Of a DNA stretch of 64,000 bases, positions 35,301 through 48,393 are shown piece by piece (positions within the stretch are counted from its first letter, which is position 1; the number at the start of each line of letters is the position of its first letter). The notes under the pieces were generated by a model. The model saw only the letters and a list, made by a program, of their open reading frames with translations. It ran no database searches and was not told where the DNA came from. The DNA is taken from NCBI GenBank assembly GCA_958298945.1, contig OY282606.1:72961622-73025621 (forward strand), written 5' to 3'. Source of the stretch: Atherix ibis (lineage: Eukaryota > Arthropoda > Insecta > Diptera > Athericidae). Made by a program: the position numbers and the translations under genes.

Positions 35301-38300
35301 AACTTTCTTTTTAAAACTATTTTCTTATCAAATCTGCATTTTTCGGATGCTAATAAAAGTTTGCGGCGAATGTAACTAGTGTATTTCATTAAATTCAATT
35401 TACTGTCACAAATTTTTATCTTTACGTTATATTCTAATTACATCCGCCAATCGATTTTCCTTCTATTTCTGTTACTATCAAAAAAGTTTTATTAGTCTGT
35501 CCGAGATTCTTTTTAGCTCTTCTTATACATGTTCCGTGGGATTTCAAATTGTGACGACCATTGCACAGTCTTATTTTCGACATCTCCAAGGTACACCCGA
35601 ACGATTTGATGAGCGCAACACGATCCTGGACTACCAGGAATAAAAATATATACGTTGCCCATATTCCTAGAATAAGGAAGTACGCCTTTTTCCAAAATAT
35701 CAGCAATCGATCTTCCTCTACGACAAAGAAGGTATATATGTAAGTTGGAAAATGCTACTTTTGAGCATGGAACCGCAGTTATAGCAAATAATTGTCACCA
35801 TAGACACTTAATCTGCTCTCATCAAAGAATAGAATCTAGTCTTATTCTGTGGTTCTGTGCGAATTCAAGAGGGGATTGGTCCACCTTAAGACCAATTACA
35901 GCCCTGTGAGGTTTCATATTTTGCTCCACCATATACGCACAATATCTGCTTACGCTCATGCCTTAAACAGCTTTCTTCCTTGAACTATCAGTGCACACAA
36001 TTTGCTTGCGTAAGGCTAATACTGAGTACACCTACAACCTTTTGTAAATAATGGAAAGACTTTTCCTGATAATGTTAGAATTTGAGCTTTTGTTTAAAAA
36101 ACAGCATTGTATAAAAAAAAATCAACAAAATTAATACATTAAATACTAAGAATTTTTATTGTTTCCTTTTTATTTTCTTCAGGTCAAAAGATGTGCTTTT
36201 TTGTTAAGAATTGGATGAAAAAAACAAAATTACATATGATGCAGTTTTCTACGTACACGTTTGTTTTGATGGTAATTTTTTATTTACAACACAAAAAGTA
36301 CTTTCCTCCATTGAAATTGTTTCAACAAATCGACGATCCATTAATGATTGGTCGTAAGTAAAATTTTTATTTTTAAATATGAATTAAGCAAATTGAAATT
36401 AGAAGACAAAACATAAAGGGATTTATTAAAAAATGGAATATTTTTATTAGCATGGCAAGGAAATTTTGCGCCAAAACAAATGAAAGATTTCGATTTAGTA
36501 GAAATTGATGATACTGCAAAAAATTTAGATCAGGAGATTCAATCATTTTTCAAGTTTTATGCTAACTTCAATTATGATCAATTTGTGATTTCACCGTATT
36601 TGGGTGAGCCAATTAAAAAGACCGATTTCAATACTGGATTGCTTGACATGCCAAGGTAAGAAAATTATTTGCTTTTTTATTTAATTTTATATATTCTTTT
36701 TTAAAAAAAAAACTATTTATTCAAAATAAGAAAGCTTGTCAATTTGCATCAAAGACTCATATCTGCTTATCTCTACAGTGTCTGAGTCAGTCTTGCTATC
36801 AACTTTGCCTATCCAATTACATCAAGCAAAATTTAATCACAAGTAATTTATCATCGTGCCAAACTCAGAAATAAATTAACCCTTATTCCTATTTACTCTA
36901 CAAGATGCCTTCACTCAAATTGAATACACGGCAAGGTATTTTAAACCACGTAAGCAGCAAGACTAGGCATGTACAAATAGACCTTAATAATCATTAGTAC
37001 TTATATATTTTCTGGGAATTCTTAGTTGCTTGCAAGACAAGAATTTCATGCAAATAACCCCTTTACAATAATGGTTCTTTGAAGAATATTTAGTCCCTTG
37101 CATTTCCGACACCCATTTAATGAAAATTGTTTTTAGAGAGCTGTCGTCTGGTCATTGAAAAATTAAACCTCATATGATTGGTAAAGTTCCTGATTGGAGC
37201 GTTGACAGTGGCTACACTGATGGTAGTGGAAAACGAAGTAGACTCTATCCTGTACCAGTTATATAAGCTTAAACCCGCTGTTTTTAAATCAAGAAAACAT
37301 GTGTTTTTCATAGAAAGCAAAAACTAATTTATTCAATGTACTTGCCCTCGCTAGCTACATATTTTTCCCATCTCTCGGGCAATTTGTGGATACCACGCCA
37401 AAAAAAATCCTTTTTGGAGGCAAAGCACTCATCAAGCCATTTCTGGACGTCTTCGTAAGAATCATCAAGCCCATCGACGAAAACAGGTGGTAGTCGGAAG
37501 GGGCCAGGTCTGGTGAATAAGCGGGGTGGGGTAGCACCTCCCAGTTGTTTCAGACCATTTTTGACGTGTGCGATGGTGCGTTGTCTTGGAGGAAAATCAG
37601 CCTGTCATGGCACGGTGCAATTTGACAGTTGTTGGTGGTAGCGGTGGGCATTGACAGTTTCACCAGGTTTCAACATCTCATAGTAGACGATACCCTGCTG
37701 ATCCCACCAAACGCACAGCATCTTCTTCCGTTCGAAGCGATTTGGACTTGGGGAATATGTTGATGGTTGGCCGGGATCAACCCACGATTTCTTGCGTTTA
37801 GGATTCTCGAAATATATCCACTTTTCATCGCCTGTCACAATCCGATGCAGGAACGACTTTCTTTTTTGTCTGGCGAGCAAGATTTCGCTTGTGTTTTGGC
37901 GTCGCTCCATCTGCCTATCGTTCAATTCATGCGGCACCCATTTTCCGATCTTTTCAATCTTCCCCATGGCACGCAGACACATGGAAGTGGCTGGTTGAGT
38001 AACACCCAATTGCTCCGTGAGCATTTTTTCCGATTGGGTATCGTCTTCGTCCAAAAGAGCCTGCAATTGATGGTTCGCAACCTTCCTAGGCCGATTTTCA
38101 CGTTTCTTGTCCCACAAGTCAAAATTGCCGTCTTTGAACCGACGAAACCAATCTCGGCGCGTAGTTTCCGATAAAGCACTGTCACCATAGTCGTCCATAA
38201 GCATTCGATGCAATTCGGCAGCCGATTTCTTCAAATTGAAGCAGAAAAGCAGAGTTCCCGCATATGCTCTTTTTCTGGCACAAAACTAGACATGACTACC

Positions 38301-39670
38301 AAAGGAAAAATGTATGTTGTTGGTCGAAATTGCTGATAATGTTCACTGATTAATGTTGACAGATGTCAAACTCATAAAAAAAAGTATGGCGTGCCCATGG
38401 TAGCTTAATACGCTCACTCACGCCATCTATTAAGCTTATACACCTGGTATTCGATCAGGCAATGCGTCTGATAGGACGAACGAATTAAATTGGAAGCATC
38501 GAATTGAAGTATATTGGCTGCAGTTGTTCGGTTTAGCACACTTAGAGCGTACTTCTTTCAAACTTCGTCGCCACATTTAGATTGGAAACCATGTTTGGGA
38601 ACGAAGTTAAGAATGTCTATGTACGTCTTTGGAGAGGTTCAAGATGAAAAGTACCAACATGTGCATCTACAGTTACAGGAGTTAATATCATCCAAGTTCA
38701 TAACGTTTATTAGAGTACTTTTCAGAAGGGGGGGCGGCGCTGTATTATAACAATAAAAACAGCGGATGGGACTATCATTAACAATTCTAACCAACGTTTT
38801 TATACGATGAAAAAATAAACCGATGCTAATTCATTTATCTTTACTGGCAGATAATCAACTCTGAAAGCTATTCGTTGCTCATTTAATAATGAGATTATTT
38901 ATTATATTAAACGCGATTCGATATAAGCTTCTAACTTTAAGGCTTTCTGCCTTGGCAAAACTCTGTCATCCGACGTTTAGTTATTTCTAATCTGCTTCGT
39001 CTACTAACATAATGGTAAACTACACCGTCAGTCGTAGAAAATCAACTATAAAAAATTCTGATCGCTCAACCTTGTCCTATCCACACATCCTGTGGTGGTC
39101 ATAACACTACTATATATTTTAATAGATTGCCCGCATATTTGGAAATTCGTTGCGAGCAGAATTCCTCCCATTATGGATTTATTCTTTCCACTCAGTTTTA
39201 ATAAACTAACTTGATCCACAATATCTTACACACTCGTATTCGCTTAGCCTAGGAATAAGCCTAAGGAAGGTATAACGTCCACACAAACGAAACATGTCAC
39301 CTAATAACATTATTGTTAAAAGCGACAAAAAATTATGAAAATATAAGTAACATATTATGAAATATAGTTTATCTAAGATTTTTTGTATTTTTTTTATAGG
39401 TACAATGATTATTACAAATTAGATCCAACGAATAATGGATTCCAATTAGACAAGGCGATGTGCGTTCAAGATTTCTTAGAGCAAAACCATAATGTTAGTA
39501 AAGGTGTCTCACAACGTATTTTAATACAAATGACACAATTCTGCGAGTACACTATCGTAGCCATGAGTGCAGATCGAAATGTTAATACTAAGCCATCGAC
39601 TTCAACATTATCGAATAACAATGTTACCAATAAGGAGAAAGCACCAGTTACTTCAGATAAAACGATTTAA
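32396..39670 (+). CDS. Terminal nucleotidyltransferase (TUTase / non-canonical poly(A) polymerase)
   Basis: Eight exons: 32396-32434, 32485-32718, 32824-33100, 33191-33397, 34809-35063, 36183-36353, 36451-36655, 39400-39670; all phases fit, 552 residues. The enzyme class adds U or A to RNA 3' ends. Visible parts: a C2H2-type zinc finger (FFCEIC... HLKTESH, residues about 88-112) split by intron 2; a Lys/Gln/Glu repeat linker (about 128-170); nucleotidyltransferase core FGSRFNGLGSKNSDVDIF with two catalytic Asp; the third Asp in RIDCDMSFSN; and a PAP-associated domain ending MCVQDFLEQNHNVSKGV. Size and layout fit fly Tailor/monkey-king-like proteins, but I do not choose between them. Introns 4, 5 and 7 are long; 5 and 7 hold transposon remains. 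Confidence 0.88.
35430..36030 (-). mobile_element. Tc1-like transposase relic in intron 5
   Basis: Minus-strand fragments FFDESRLSVYGDN (first catalytic Asp region), LEKGVLPYSRNMGNVYIF and HQIVRVYLGDVENKTVQWSS correspond in order to the DESRF, LPYA, DNAPCH and LQWPA regions of Tc1-like transposases. The copy is full of stops and small gaps. Ends not identified. Confidence 0.55.
37255..38447 (-). mobile_element. mariner family M2, copy b, in intron 7
   Basis: Right end taagcttatacacctgg and left end ccagttatataagctta match copy a; TA at 37253-37254 and 38448-38449. Minus-strand transposase runs from about 38280 with the intact HTH frame (SALSETTRRDWFRRFKDGNF) through WVPHELNDRQ and VTGDEKWIYFENP, so the first catalytic Asp is kept. 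It breaks near 37605, with deletions around the second Asp block and before the C-terminus. It lies antisense to the host gene and leaves the flanking exons intact. Confidence 0.9.
37605..38234 (-). pseudogene. mariner transposase fragment (M2b)
   Basis: One open frame of about 209 codons covers the second half of the DNA-binding domain and the first catalytic block; downstream pieces (37355-37537, LPHPAYSPDLAPSDYHLF) are in another frame after deletions. The initiating codon lies further upstream in a different frame, because of a lesion near 38250. Confidence 0.8.
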
Positions 39671-41100
39671 ATGGCAAACTTGCTCAAAAAATTATTTTTA
39701 CAAATTCATTATTTAATTATTTTACTATTTTTATTGCGCAAATATATGCACAATCCAGTGCATATACTTAAAGGGTTTTATATTTTAATTAAAATAAATC
39801 AATTTTTATATGAAATGAGATTGCTGGTCATTTTTTTTTGGAATGTCGATTTAATGCTCAAAATTTAGTGTTGAATATGTTTTATAAAAAAAAAACAAGT
39901 TTTATAAATAATATAAAATAATTTTAAAAAAAGAGAATAGAACAGAATATAACTATTAATAAGAAATAAAGAAAAATGTAAAATTTTAATTAAATAAAAT
40001 TGATTTTATATAACAAAAAAAAACAAAACTAGCCTTTTTTCTATTGTTTAGAAAAATACTGCATATAATAGTGTTTCTGAATCATTCATTTTTTATTACT
40101 ACACCAAACCGATGAAGATGGGGTTTTCGGGTTTATATTTTTATAGACCTGTTGGCCTTTATTCTCTCATTTTTCTTTTTCCTAAATTAGGTTTTTTTTG
40201 GCTTTTCTCTCAGAGACCTTACATACAAACAAACAACTATAATTTTGGGCGTATGGCCACATCAGTTTTTCTTAACAAAGCTCCCGTACCAAGACAATTT
40301 CGGAACGTTTTTTTGAGTAAATGTAGATGATAAGACGTCAATTGTTGCTACTTTATCAGCACACATCCAATGAATACACATATGCCTAGAACAAATAATT
40401 TAGTGCTATCAAATCAGGAGATCTTGAAAGCCAATTAACTGATCCACTGCTCAAAGCTATGATGTCTAAAAATTGCGCCTTCAATAAATCGATGGTTTCG
40501 TGGGATGTTTATATACTCACCATTTTCGAAGAAATAATCATTCTTCCAATAAAACCATTGAACAAAAAATTAACCTCAACCATATTTTAGTGTAAAATAG
40601 GCCAACTATGTGTATACTGATTAAAAATTAATAATAAATTTTGGCAGATTTCTGTTTAAAACCAAATCAAAGATTTCTTGAATTTTACAAACTTGTTATT
40701 CCGAAAGCATTAATTATGAATTCGCAAAAAATTCTCCTTTATACTATCACGAGTAAAAGTCAAATACGAGTAAATAGAGTGGGGAATAACCTTGCAAATA
40801 ATTTAAAATACATGTCCTTCGTACAGTTCTAAAAATACTTTTACTAATAGAATAAAAAATACAACGTATACATATGTTTAAAAAAAATAACGGTTATAAG
40901 AAATATTCAAAAACAGATACTGAACAATTGAAGAAATGATTACACTAGGAATTGGTATTACGAACTTTAAATGAAAACCTTTTACAAATGAAATTTAATA
41001 TAATAAAAATTTATTGTACACTCAAATGTCAAATTTCAGATTAGAATGAAACAAATTTTTTTTATATTGTTTTTTTCTAAGGGTCTAGAGCATATACATA
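39671..41100. other. 3' UTR and spacer
   Basis: AATAAA-type signals near 39964-39998 probably end the nucleotidyltransferase mRNA. Rest AT-rich; no gene seen. Confidence 0.4.
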
Positions 41101-41965
41101 CGAGGTCTATTCAAAAAGTATCGCGAATTTTGAATTTTCGCGGATTACGTATTTTCGATTTTTTGTGTGGCGTTATGTTGGTACTCATGTCAAGTTCGAC
41201 CATTTTGAATATTCAGTTAATTTTGGACAGCTGCTTTGCTTGCACGTGTTTTGGCTCGTCTTCGATTTTTGCCCATTTTCGACCAAAAACAGCATCGCAT
41301 TAACATTGCTAAGGAGCTGTTGGACTCTGTCCGCGACGACCCAACTTTGCTCCAGAGGGTCATTACTGGTGACGAATCATGGGTTTATGGTTATAACGTG
41401 GAAATCAAAGCTCAATCATCGCAATGGCAGCTGCCGCACGAGCCAAGACCGAAAAAAGCGTGCCAAGTTCGGTCGAATGTGAAGGTTTTGCTGACAGGTT
41501 TCTTCGATTGTAGGGGCGTGGTGCATCATGAGTTCTTGCCACAGGTTTCTTCGATTGTAGGGGCGTGGTGCATCATGAGTTCTTGCAATTTATACGCAAG
41601 TTACGCAAAGCAATCCGCCAGAAACGCCCGGATTTGTGGAAGAACAAAAATTGGCTTTTGCACCATGATAACGCCCCTGCTCACGCATCGTTGCTTGTGC
41701 GCGAATTTTTGCCCAAAAACAACACTCTAATAATGCCGCAGCCATCGTATTCCCCATTTCTCGAAACAGATTCTTTAATCCATTTGTTGTAATGGGCAAA
41801 AATCGAAGACGAGCCAAAACAAAGCAGCTGTCCAAAATTAACTGAACATTCAAAATGGCCGAACTTGTCGGCATAAGTGAAAGGCATGAGTACCAACATA
41901 AGGGCACAAAAAATCGAAAATCGAATATATGTAACCCGCGAAAATTCAAAATCCGCGATACTTTT
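41101..41965 (+). mobile_element. M3 mariner derivative with inverted 5' end, right end cut
   Basis: TA at 41099-41100, then the M3 5' end with the DNA-binding-domain deletion. Transposase pieces TGDESWVYGY, VKVLL, HHEFLPQ, KNKNWLLHHDNAPAHASLLV are present. Near 41758 sequence switches to the inverted 5' leader, including the first transposase codons, as in the copies at 16428 and 21256. The last bases of the right terminal repeat are missing (sequence leaves the family after cgatactttt). A 48-bp tandem duplication around 41498-41586 (tttcttcgattgtaggggcg) disrupts the frame. Confidence 0.83.
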
Positions 41966-43632
41966 CAATTAAAAATTATTTTGTTCCTTACTCTAAGCTT
42001 TTATTAAGCTTTTTTATTTACTTAGATTATAGTACAATATTGGTATATGCTATTTAGTACTTTTACTATTTTCTGCTTATATGATTCGATTGGAAGTATT
42101 CATTATTATTTTATCATTATGATCTGAATTTGCTAAAAAATATTTTTTTTTTAGAAGCATAGATTATTTAGTTTTAGAGAATTAAAAAGTAATTTATGTT
42201 TATTTCTATGTAAATGTTTTTGTAAAGGAACACATTTACCCGTTGGTGCTTTAATTCGATGATACTGAGTATATATAATGGTGCTCAGACTAAATCTAGA
42301 TTCTGAAATTGTCGGAACATATTTACATATAGTCAAATTCTTCTCAGAAAGATATTGTATTTACATAGTTTTTAAATAGTCTAAAAGTTATAAATATATA
42401 TTAAAAATATCCAACAAGTTTGAAGGAAACATATGATATGGGAATCTTCTTTACAATATAATAAAATAGAAAGTGCTTGTTCTTCAATAGTTTTGTTTTT
42501 TGAAAATTTACAAATAATTATTAATATTTATCAATAAATTTAAAAAAAAACTACACACCCTAACTTTCTTTTATGGGTATAATAACTAGTTGAAATTACA
42601 ACACATTATTTAAATTTTAAATCTTATTTATTCTGTTATATATAAATTATAAAATTCACTTCGTTTAAGTTTACGCGTGTTCTTGTTGAATGCTGTTTCA
42701 CGCACGTTCTCGTTGAATGTTATCGTACGACTGACTGTGCAACGCACATATGTTGCCATCGTGGTCAGCCGTATACCATCCAATCCCAATGTGTGTATTT
42801 TGTAGTATGCATGTTGTGTGCATGTTTGTATAACCGCATGTACAAATATTTAGTTTTAAGTCCACTTTGCCACACTTTTTATAATAAAACAACTTTAAAC
42901 TCCTTTTTGAAACAGAAATATAAAAACATAACAATTTACTTCTTCTTGTTTGTCAGAAATACTTGCGAAAAAAAAAACAAAAATATATTTTCAACAAAAG
43001 ATAATTTTGACCCAAAAAAACCTAATAAGTAAAGAACTTCTCAATTTCTTATTATAATTTACAAAATAAAGAAAAAAAACAAAAACAAAAACAAACAAAA
43101 ATAATTGTAATAATAAAATAAATTCTTAAGATACCAGCTCTACAAAAATATATAATAATTAAAAAGAAGATCTCATACCTCATGAATAGGCCCACAAATT
43201 TAATAAAAATTGCATAAATATGGAGTCTATAGTTTTGTAATAGTTTTGTATATACTATTACAGTCACAAAAATTGATTTGCTGGCATAATCAAATATTTA
43301 TTAAATTTTTAACAAAGAAGCTAAAAATTTGGATCCCCTAAAATATCCTAGGAATATGAATTCAATGAAAAATGATTTCAGATTAAAATTTAATAAAAAA
43401 AACGAATGTTTTAATTTATTTTCATTGCATAACTTCTATTGTATTTAGAAACAAATATTATTACACATTAAAAATTAAGTATTGTATTTTAACCCAATAA
43501 ACTTAATTTTGCAGATTGATCTTTCACAATTTTTATGTAAAATAAGTTTCACCAACTATCGTCCTACTCAAACATATGAAATTGCTTCCATAACGTCAAA
43601 TCATTTCCAGGATCAAATATATGTGTATATGA
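41966..43632. other. Spacer
   Basis: AT-rich. A short tandem repeat near 42673-42724 (cacgcacgttctcgttgaatg type). No gene. Confidence 0.4.
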
Positions 43633-44407
43633 ATAAATAAATATCGAATCTAAAATCACTGAGAAACAATAGAGGTTGCAACAATTTATGGATAAATAGT
43701 GATTCGCGGAAGTCGTTCATAACTATCACAATAAAAATTACTTTTTAGATTTTCATGGTTGATTTGTCACAAGTTTTAATTTTCTTTGCAAAATTTTTCC
43801 ATCTATACTTTTTCTAAGGTTGAAAGATAAAACACAGGAAAAAGGCTAAGAATACCGTTGCTTAAGGACAATCAAGGGAAAACTCCAAAGCAAACAAAGT
43901 TAAATTAAAAGAAAAAGGAAAATAAAAATGGGGACTGTCTAAATGGTATTTTTAAAAGGCATTTCTATTAACATTTGTACTGAAAAATGTGAATGAAAAA
44001 CAACTTAGGTCATTTGGCTACATAATTAAATTTTCTTAATGTAACAATACAGATTTTTTCAGGCGAGTTATTTCTACGTCCAACAGACGAGATGTTATAA
44101 AAGATTTTATTGTCAATTCGTATGTTTGCCTTCATTTATTTGATTTGTTGTATCTTCCAATGTTATCTATTGTTAATGTAAAGTGTGTGTCTACCAATGT
44201 AAAGTCCCAAGTACTGTTTCCAAAAGAATATTAGACAAATTTCTTAAATAAAAAATGTTGGCTATGAACTCCGTGAACAGCTGCATCATCAATATACGAG
44301 TATATTGCAATTAATATACTATTTTGACGACAATTACTTTATAAAATACAAGAACTAGAATACTATCCTGCAGGGCACCGTCCTAAAAATATAATTCGGA
44401 GGGGTAG
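43633..44407. repeat. Duplicated flank, unit 1
   Basis: Nearly identical to 48394-49049. Both begin ataaataaatatcgaatcta and end in ggtag immediately before an LTR A. Unit 1 contains about 100 bases (about 44275-44378) that are missing in unit 2. This shows a segmental duplication that includes the DNA outside the retroelement. Confidence 0.9.
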
Positions 44408-44545
44408 TGTTGGCAGAGATAAAATAAAAAACACCTTTTTTCTATGAATCACAACAACAGAAGGAGTTTTATTTTGTTACACGTAAGTAACTAAACTAAA
44501 CAAGTTTTATAGAGGTGTGTTTACATTATAATTCCATTTTCAACA
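44408..44545 (-). repeat. LTR of copia element A (3' LTR, unit 1)
   Basis: Starts tgttggcagag and ends tttcaaca on plus (short inverted ends tgttg/caaca). Preceded by ggtag. About 35-40 bases shorter than the other copies through an internal gap. Confidence 0.88.
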
Positions 44546-47500
44546 CTCTCACTTATTAAATTATTAAAAATAAAATTTAATACAAAAATGAAAATGAATG
44601 TAATTAATTAACAATTAATAAAATAAATAAAATTAAAATAATTATTTTATTTTCCGTTCACAATTCCCATTTTGTTTGTGCAAAAATTATGCTTGATTGA
44701 TGGAACACCTTTAGTCAAACAATCAGCTACCATTTGATCAGTTGATACATAATCCACAACAACCGATCCTTCTTCAATTTATTCGCGAATAAAATGATAG
44801 CATATATCAATGTGTTTGGTTCGTGTTCGATATGCATCATTTTTAGCCAAATTCCCCAATTCATTTCCCAACGTTTGAGCCACGTTGCCTCTTGAATAGC
44901 TGAAGAAAGAGACATATATTCATTCTCTGTGCTGGACTATGCAACTGTTGCTTGTCTCTTACTGCACCAAGAAACCGCACCACCTTGTAAAAGAAACACA
45001 TATCCAGTACACGATCTTCTTTTATCTAAGTCAGATGCCCAATCAGCATCAGTGTACCCCAACATAGCATCCTTAATAGAAGAAGAAAATTTTAATTTAA
45101 AATCACTAGTTCCCTTTAAATAGCGCAAAATTCTCTTGACTGCCAACCAACTGCAAATGCATTATCCGGTCTTGACCCTTGAACTAAATAAAGTAAAGCA
45201 CCAACAACCTGTTGATATGGAATGTTTTTGTTTTCCTTAAATTCTCCCCGACTTTAAGGTGCCATTTCAATGCTTAATTTTTGATTTGGATCAGATGGTA
45301 TACTTAAAGGATTACAATTCAGCATTTCGAATTATTCAAGTATCTTATTTATAACATATATTTAGATTGATCAATGTAATAATTTCCACTTTCATCCCTT
45401 GTAATTCGTAGTCCAACTTTGAAGACAATAGTTTCTTTAATTCCTCCCTGATTTTGAAGTATTTCCAGAAAATTATCAAATCGTCAACATAGACAGCGAC
45501 AAATAATTTTGTTGTATTTTCTAATGATAATATGTAGACACATGGATCTACTTTCGAACGTATTAAACCAAATTCCGTTAAAGCTTTATTCAGCTTTGAA
45601 TTCCATTGTCTGCTACTTTGTTTTAAGCCATACATTGCTTTATTAAGACGATAAACCTTTTCAGTACCATCTCCAAAACCCTCTGGTTGACAAACATAAA
45701 TTTCTTCTTGCAGTTCTGCTTGCAAGAAAGCAGTATTAACATTCATTTGGTCGATATTCATCCGATGTCTGGCCGCAATTGCTATCAAGAATCTAATGGA
45801 ACTATATCTGATGACGGGTGAAAATGTTTCATCATAATCTATTTCAGCTATTTGTGAGTATCCCTTCGCCACCAACTTAGCCTTAAATTTAATCTGATCA
45901 GTTTCCTCTTTGGTTTTAAATACCCATTTAATTTTAATTGCCTTTCGATCCTTTGGTAACTCAACTAGAGTCCAAGTGTTATTTTCTTCGAATGAATTTA
46001 ATTCAGATTTCATGGCCCTCTTCCAATTCCCGCTATTTACGCTTTTATAGACATCTTGAATTGTATAAGGCTCTTTATTGATGTTATTTTGTGCTAGATA
46101 AGTGACAAAATTAGACCTATTAACTGCTTTTCTTTCACGAGCTGATCTTCTCAATTCATATTTTTCACTTGTATTTGCTTTGTCCTCATTATTGGAAGTT
46201 AAAACATCGTCATTTTCAATATAATCTAGAACATTAATCTCATCCCTCACTTGATCCACATTTTCTTTTTCAAGTGGGTTTTCCAATATAAATTCTGCAG
46301 GTTCAATAAAAATTACATTTCGTACTTTAACGATTTTACCATTTGTTTTGTCCATAAGACGATAACCCTTGGTGTGTTCACAATAACCAACAAATACCAG
46401 TTCTTTTGATTTAGAATCCCATTTCTTTCGTAATTCTTTTGGCATATGCATAAATGTCCTTGACCCAAAAATTACTTAAATTGACTTTATTACCTGTCCA
46501 AACTTCCTCCGGAATTGAATTAGTTCAACGACAAGTAGAACGATTAAGTAAATATGCTGCAGTGTTGACTGCATCCGCCCAAACAGATTTATTGAGAACA
46601 GCATCATATAATAAACATTTCGCCTTTTCAACAAGCGATCTGTTCATTCTTTCTACTAAACCATTTTGTTCTGGAGTGTAGGGAATAGTTGATTGATGTA
46701 TGATTTCGGCCTTTTCCCAAAAAATTTCAAGTTCTTTATTTATATATTCTGTTCTATTGTCGGTTCTGAGAATTTTTATATTTCTTTTTAATTGATTTTC
46801 TACTAGTGCTTTATAAGCCCTAAATTTTTCAGCCACTTCAATTTTATTTTTCAGAAAATAAACAGTTACTTTTCTTGAATAATCATCAATAAAAGTTAGA
46901 AAATATTTTGATCCACCAATGGATGTATTTTCCATTGGTCCACATAAGTCAGAATAGATAATCTCTAATAAACATTGCATTGTTTTGCTTTAACACAAAT
47001 TTCATAAATCTCATTTGGTATAGATTTCTTAAAATTCAAACCATCACAAAAATTAATTATAGCGTTCAATTTTTGGTAATTAATATGCCCAAGTTTCTTA
47101 TGCCAGACTTTAATGCCATCAAGTTTTGGACGCATAACAAAAGCATTTGGAAATTCAACAATCAATTTATAAATACCATTATTTAAAATACCCTTCGCCA
47201 AAAAATTACCAGATTTATTGAAAATAAAACAACCATCCTTTTTAATCTCAACCCTATTACACTTTTCTATAATTCGTGAAATAGATAGAAAATTTGCTGC
47301 GATTTCCGGAACATATAATACGTCATAGACAGTAACCAATTTTCCATTCAATTCAATATTTATATCGCCTACACATTCAATTTTAAGTTTTTTGTTGTCA
47401 GCCGTTTAGATATATTTTACCGATGAATCGCGAATATTGGGAAGCCACTCTTTATTGGAAACTATATATTGAGATGCGCCACTATCAACAAAAAATACCA

Positions 47501-48102
47501 CTTGCCTCAATGACTTGGAAAACAACACAAACTTATCATCACTATAAATATTCCGTGTTTCATGAAAAATTGCAGCAAATGCATTTGATGCTTTGTCATT
47601 ATTTTTTGATTCTTCATTAAGTTTCCTCAATAATTGAAAACATCTGGACCTTTCGTGCCCAATTTTTCCACATTCCGTGCATTTGATTTTATTTTTATCT
47701 GATTTGTGCGAATTAAATGTTGAACTACCAGCAATAAATGCTTGTTGGGAATTACCCGAGTGAGGTTTGGCCATTTCACATAGACGCGATCTAATTGAAT
47801 CCGATGATAATTTAGTTCCACTCGCTTCAATTCCCATAATAAATGTCTCATATTCATCGGGAAAACCTTTTAGTAACAAGGAACCAACCAATTCATCATT
47901 TACCTCGAACCCAATCGCGTTCAATTCATTAGCCGTACCAATAATTTTTGAAATAAAATCGTCCATATTTTCACAAGATTCCAAATTTATTGACGTTAAC
48001 TGTTTCAGCAACCCAATGCGGCGACCAAGACTCCTATCTTCAAACATGTTCATCAATTTTTGCCATATTTCATAAGAACTATTACAATTTTGGACATGTA
48101 CA
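44546..48102 (-). pseudogene. copia-type element A, gag-pol body, unit 1 (decayed)
   Basis: Minus-strand order: gag with zinc knuckle CTECGKIGHERSRC (47406-48056), protease DSGAS, GAG-pre-integrase WHKKLGHI (46965-47351), integrase with D-D-E (YSDLCGP, RTDN, GLVERMN; 46525-46980), reverse transcriptase with YVDD (45345-46451), and RNase H pieces (44727-45146). This is the Ty1/copia order, integrase before reverse transcriptase. Frameshifts and stops split it into at least seven frames; no intact polyprotein. The N-terminal gag part is separated by an inserted LTR of element B. Confidence 0.92.
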
Positions 48103-48268
48103 TTTTGTTTTTAAATGAAAGCAACTCAACAATTTAAAGTAAATTAATATATTTAAAGATTAAGATGACATTAATACAAGTAAGATGGTGTGGCCTTTTT
48201 TACTATAACATGTTATAAAAGTAGAGCAGTGTTACCAGAAAAAGTGTCGACTGTCAGTATTGCCAACA
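48103..48268 (-). repeat. Solo LTR of copia element B inside element A gag
   Basis: 166 bp flanked by a perfect 5-bp duplication gtaca (48098-48102 and 48269-48273). Matches the 5' LTR of element B at 53857-54022 in length and sequence. It interrupts the gag frame of A. A solo LTR results from recombination between the two LTRs of a former full insertion. Confidence 0.93.
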
Positions 48269-48393
48269 GTACATAAAAAGATGCTTCAATACTTAAGATC
48301 ATTTTGTGCATTGCCTTATTTAATTTATTTGGATTTTTTTCAATAACAGCTTCATCTTATAAATAAATATCGAATCTATTCGATTTATTTATT
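48269..48393 (-). pseudogene. Element A gag N-terminal stub and duplication breakpoint
   Basis: Short remnant of the A gag beginning, same as 54023-54110, cut off at about 48357 and followed by about 36 bases of scrambled flank before unit 2 starts. This marks the breakpoint of the segmental duplication. Confidence 0.75.

Noticed and set aside
38460..38760. Possible Tc1 or gene fragment right of mariner M2b
   Set aside because: Slight GC rise but stops in all frames and no motif.
42793..43267. Open frames on both strands
   Set aside because: Low-complexity AT-rich sequence without motif.
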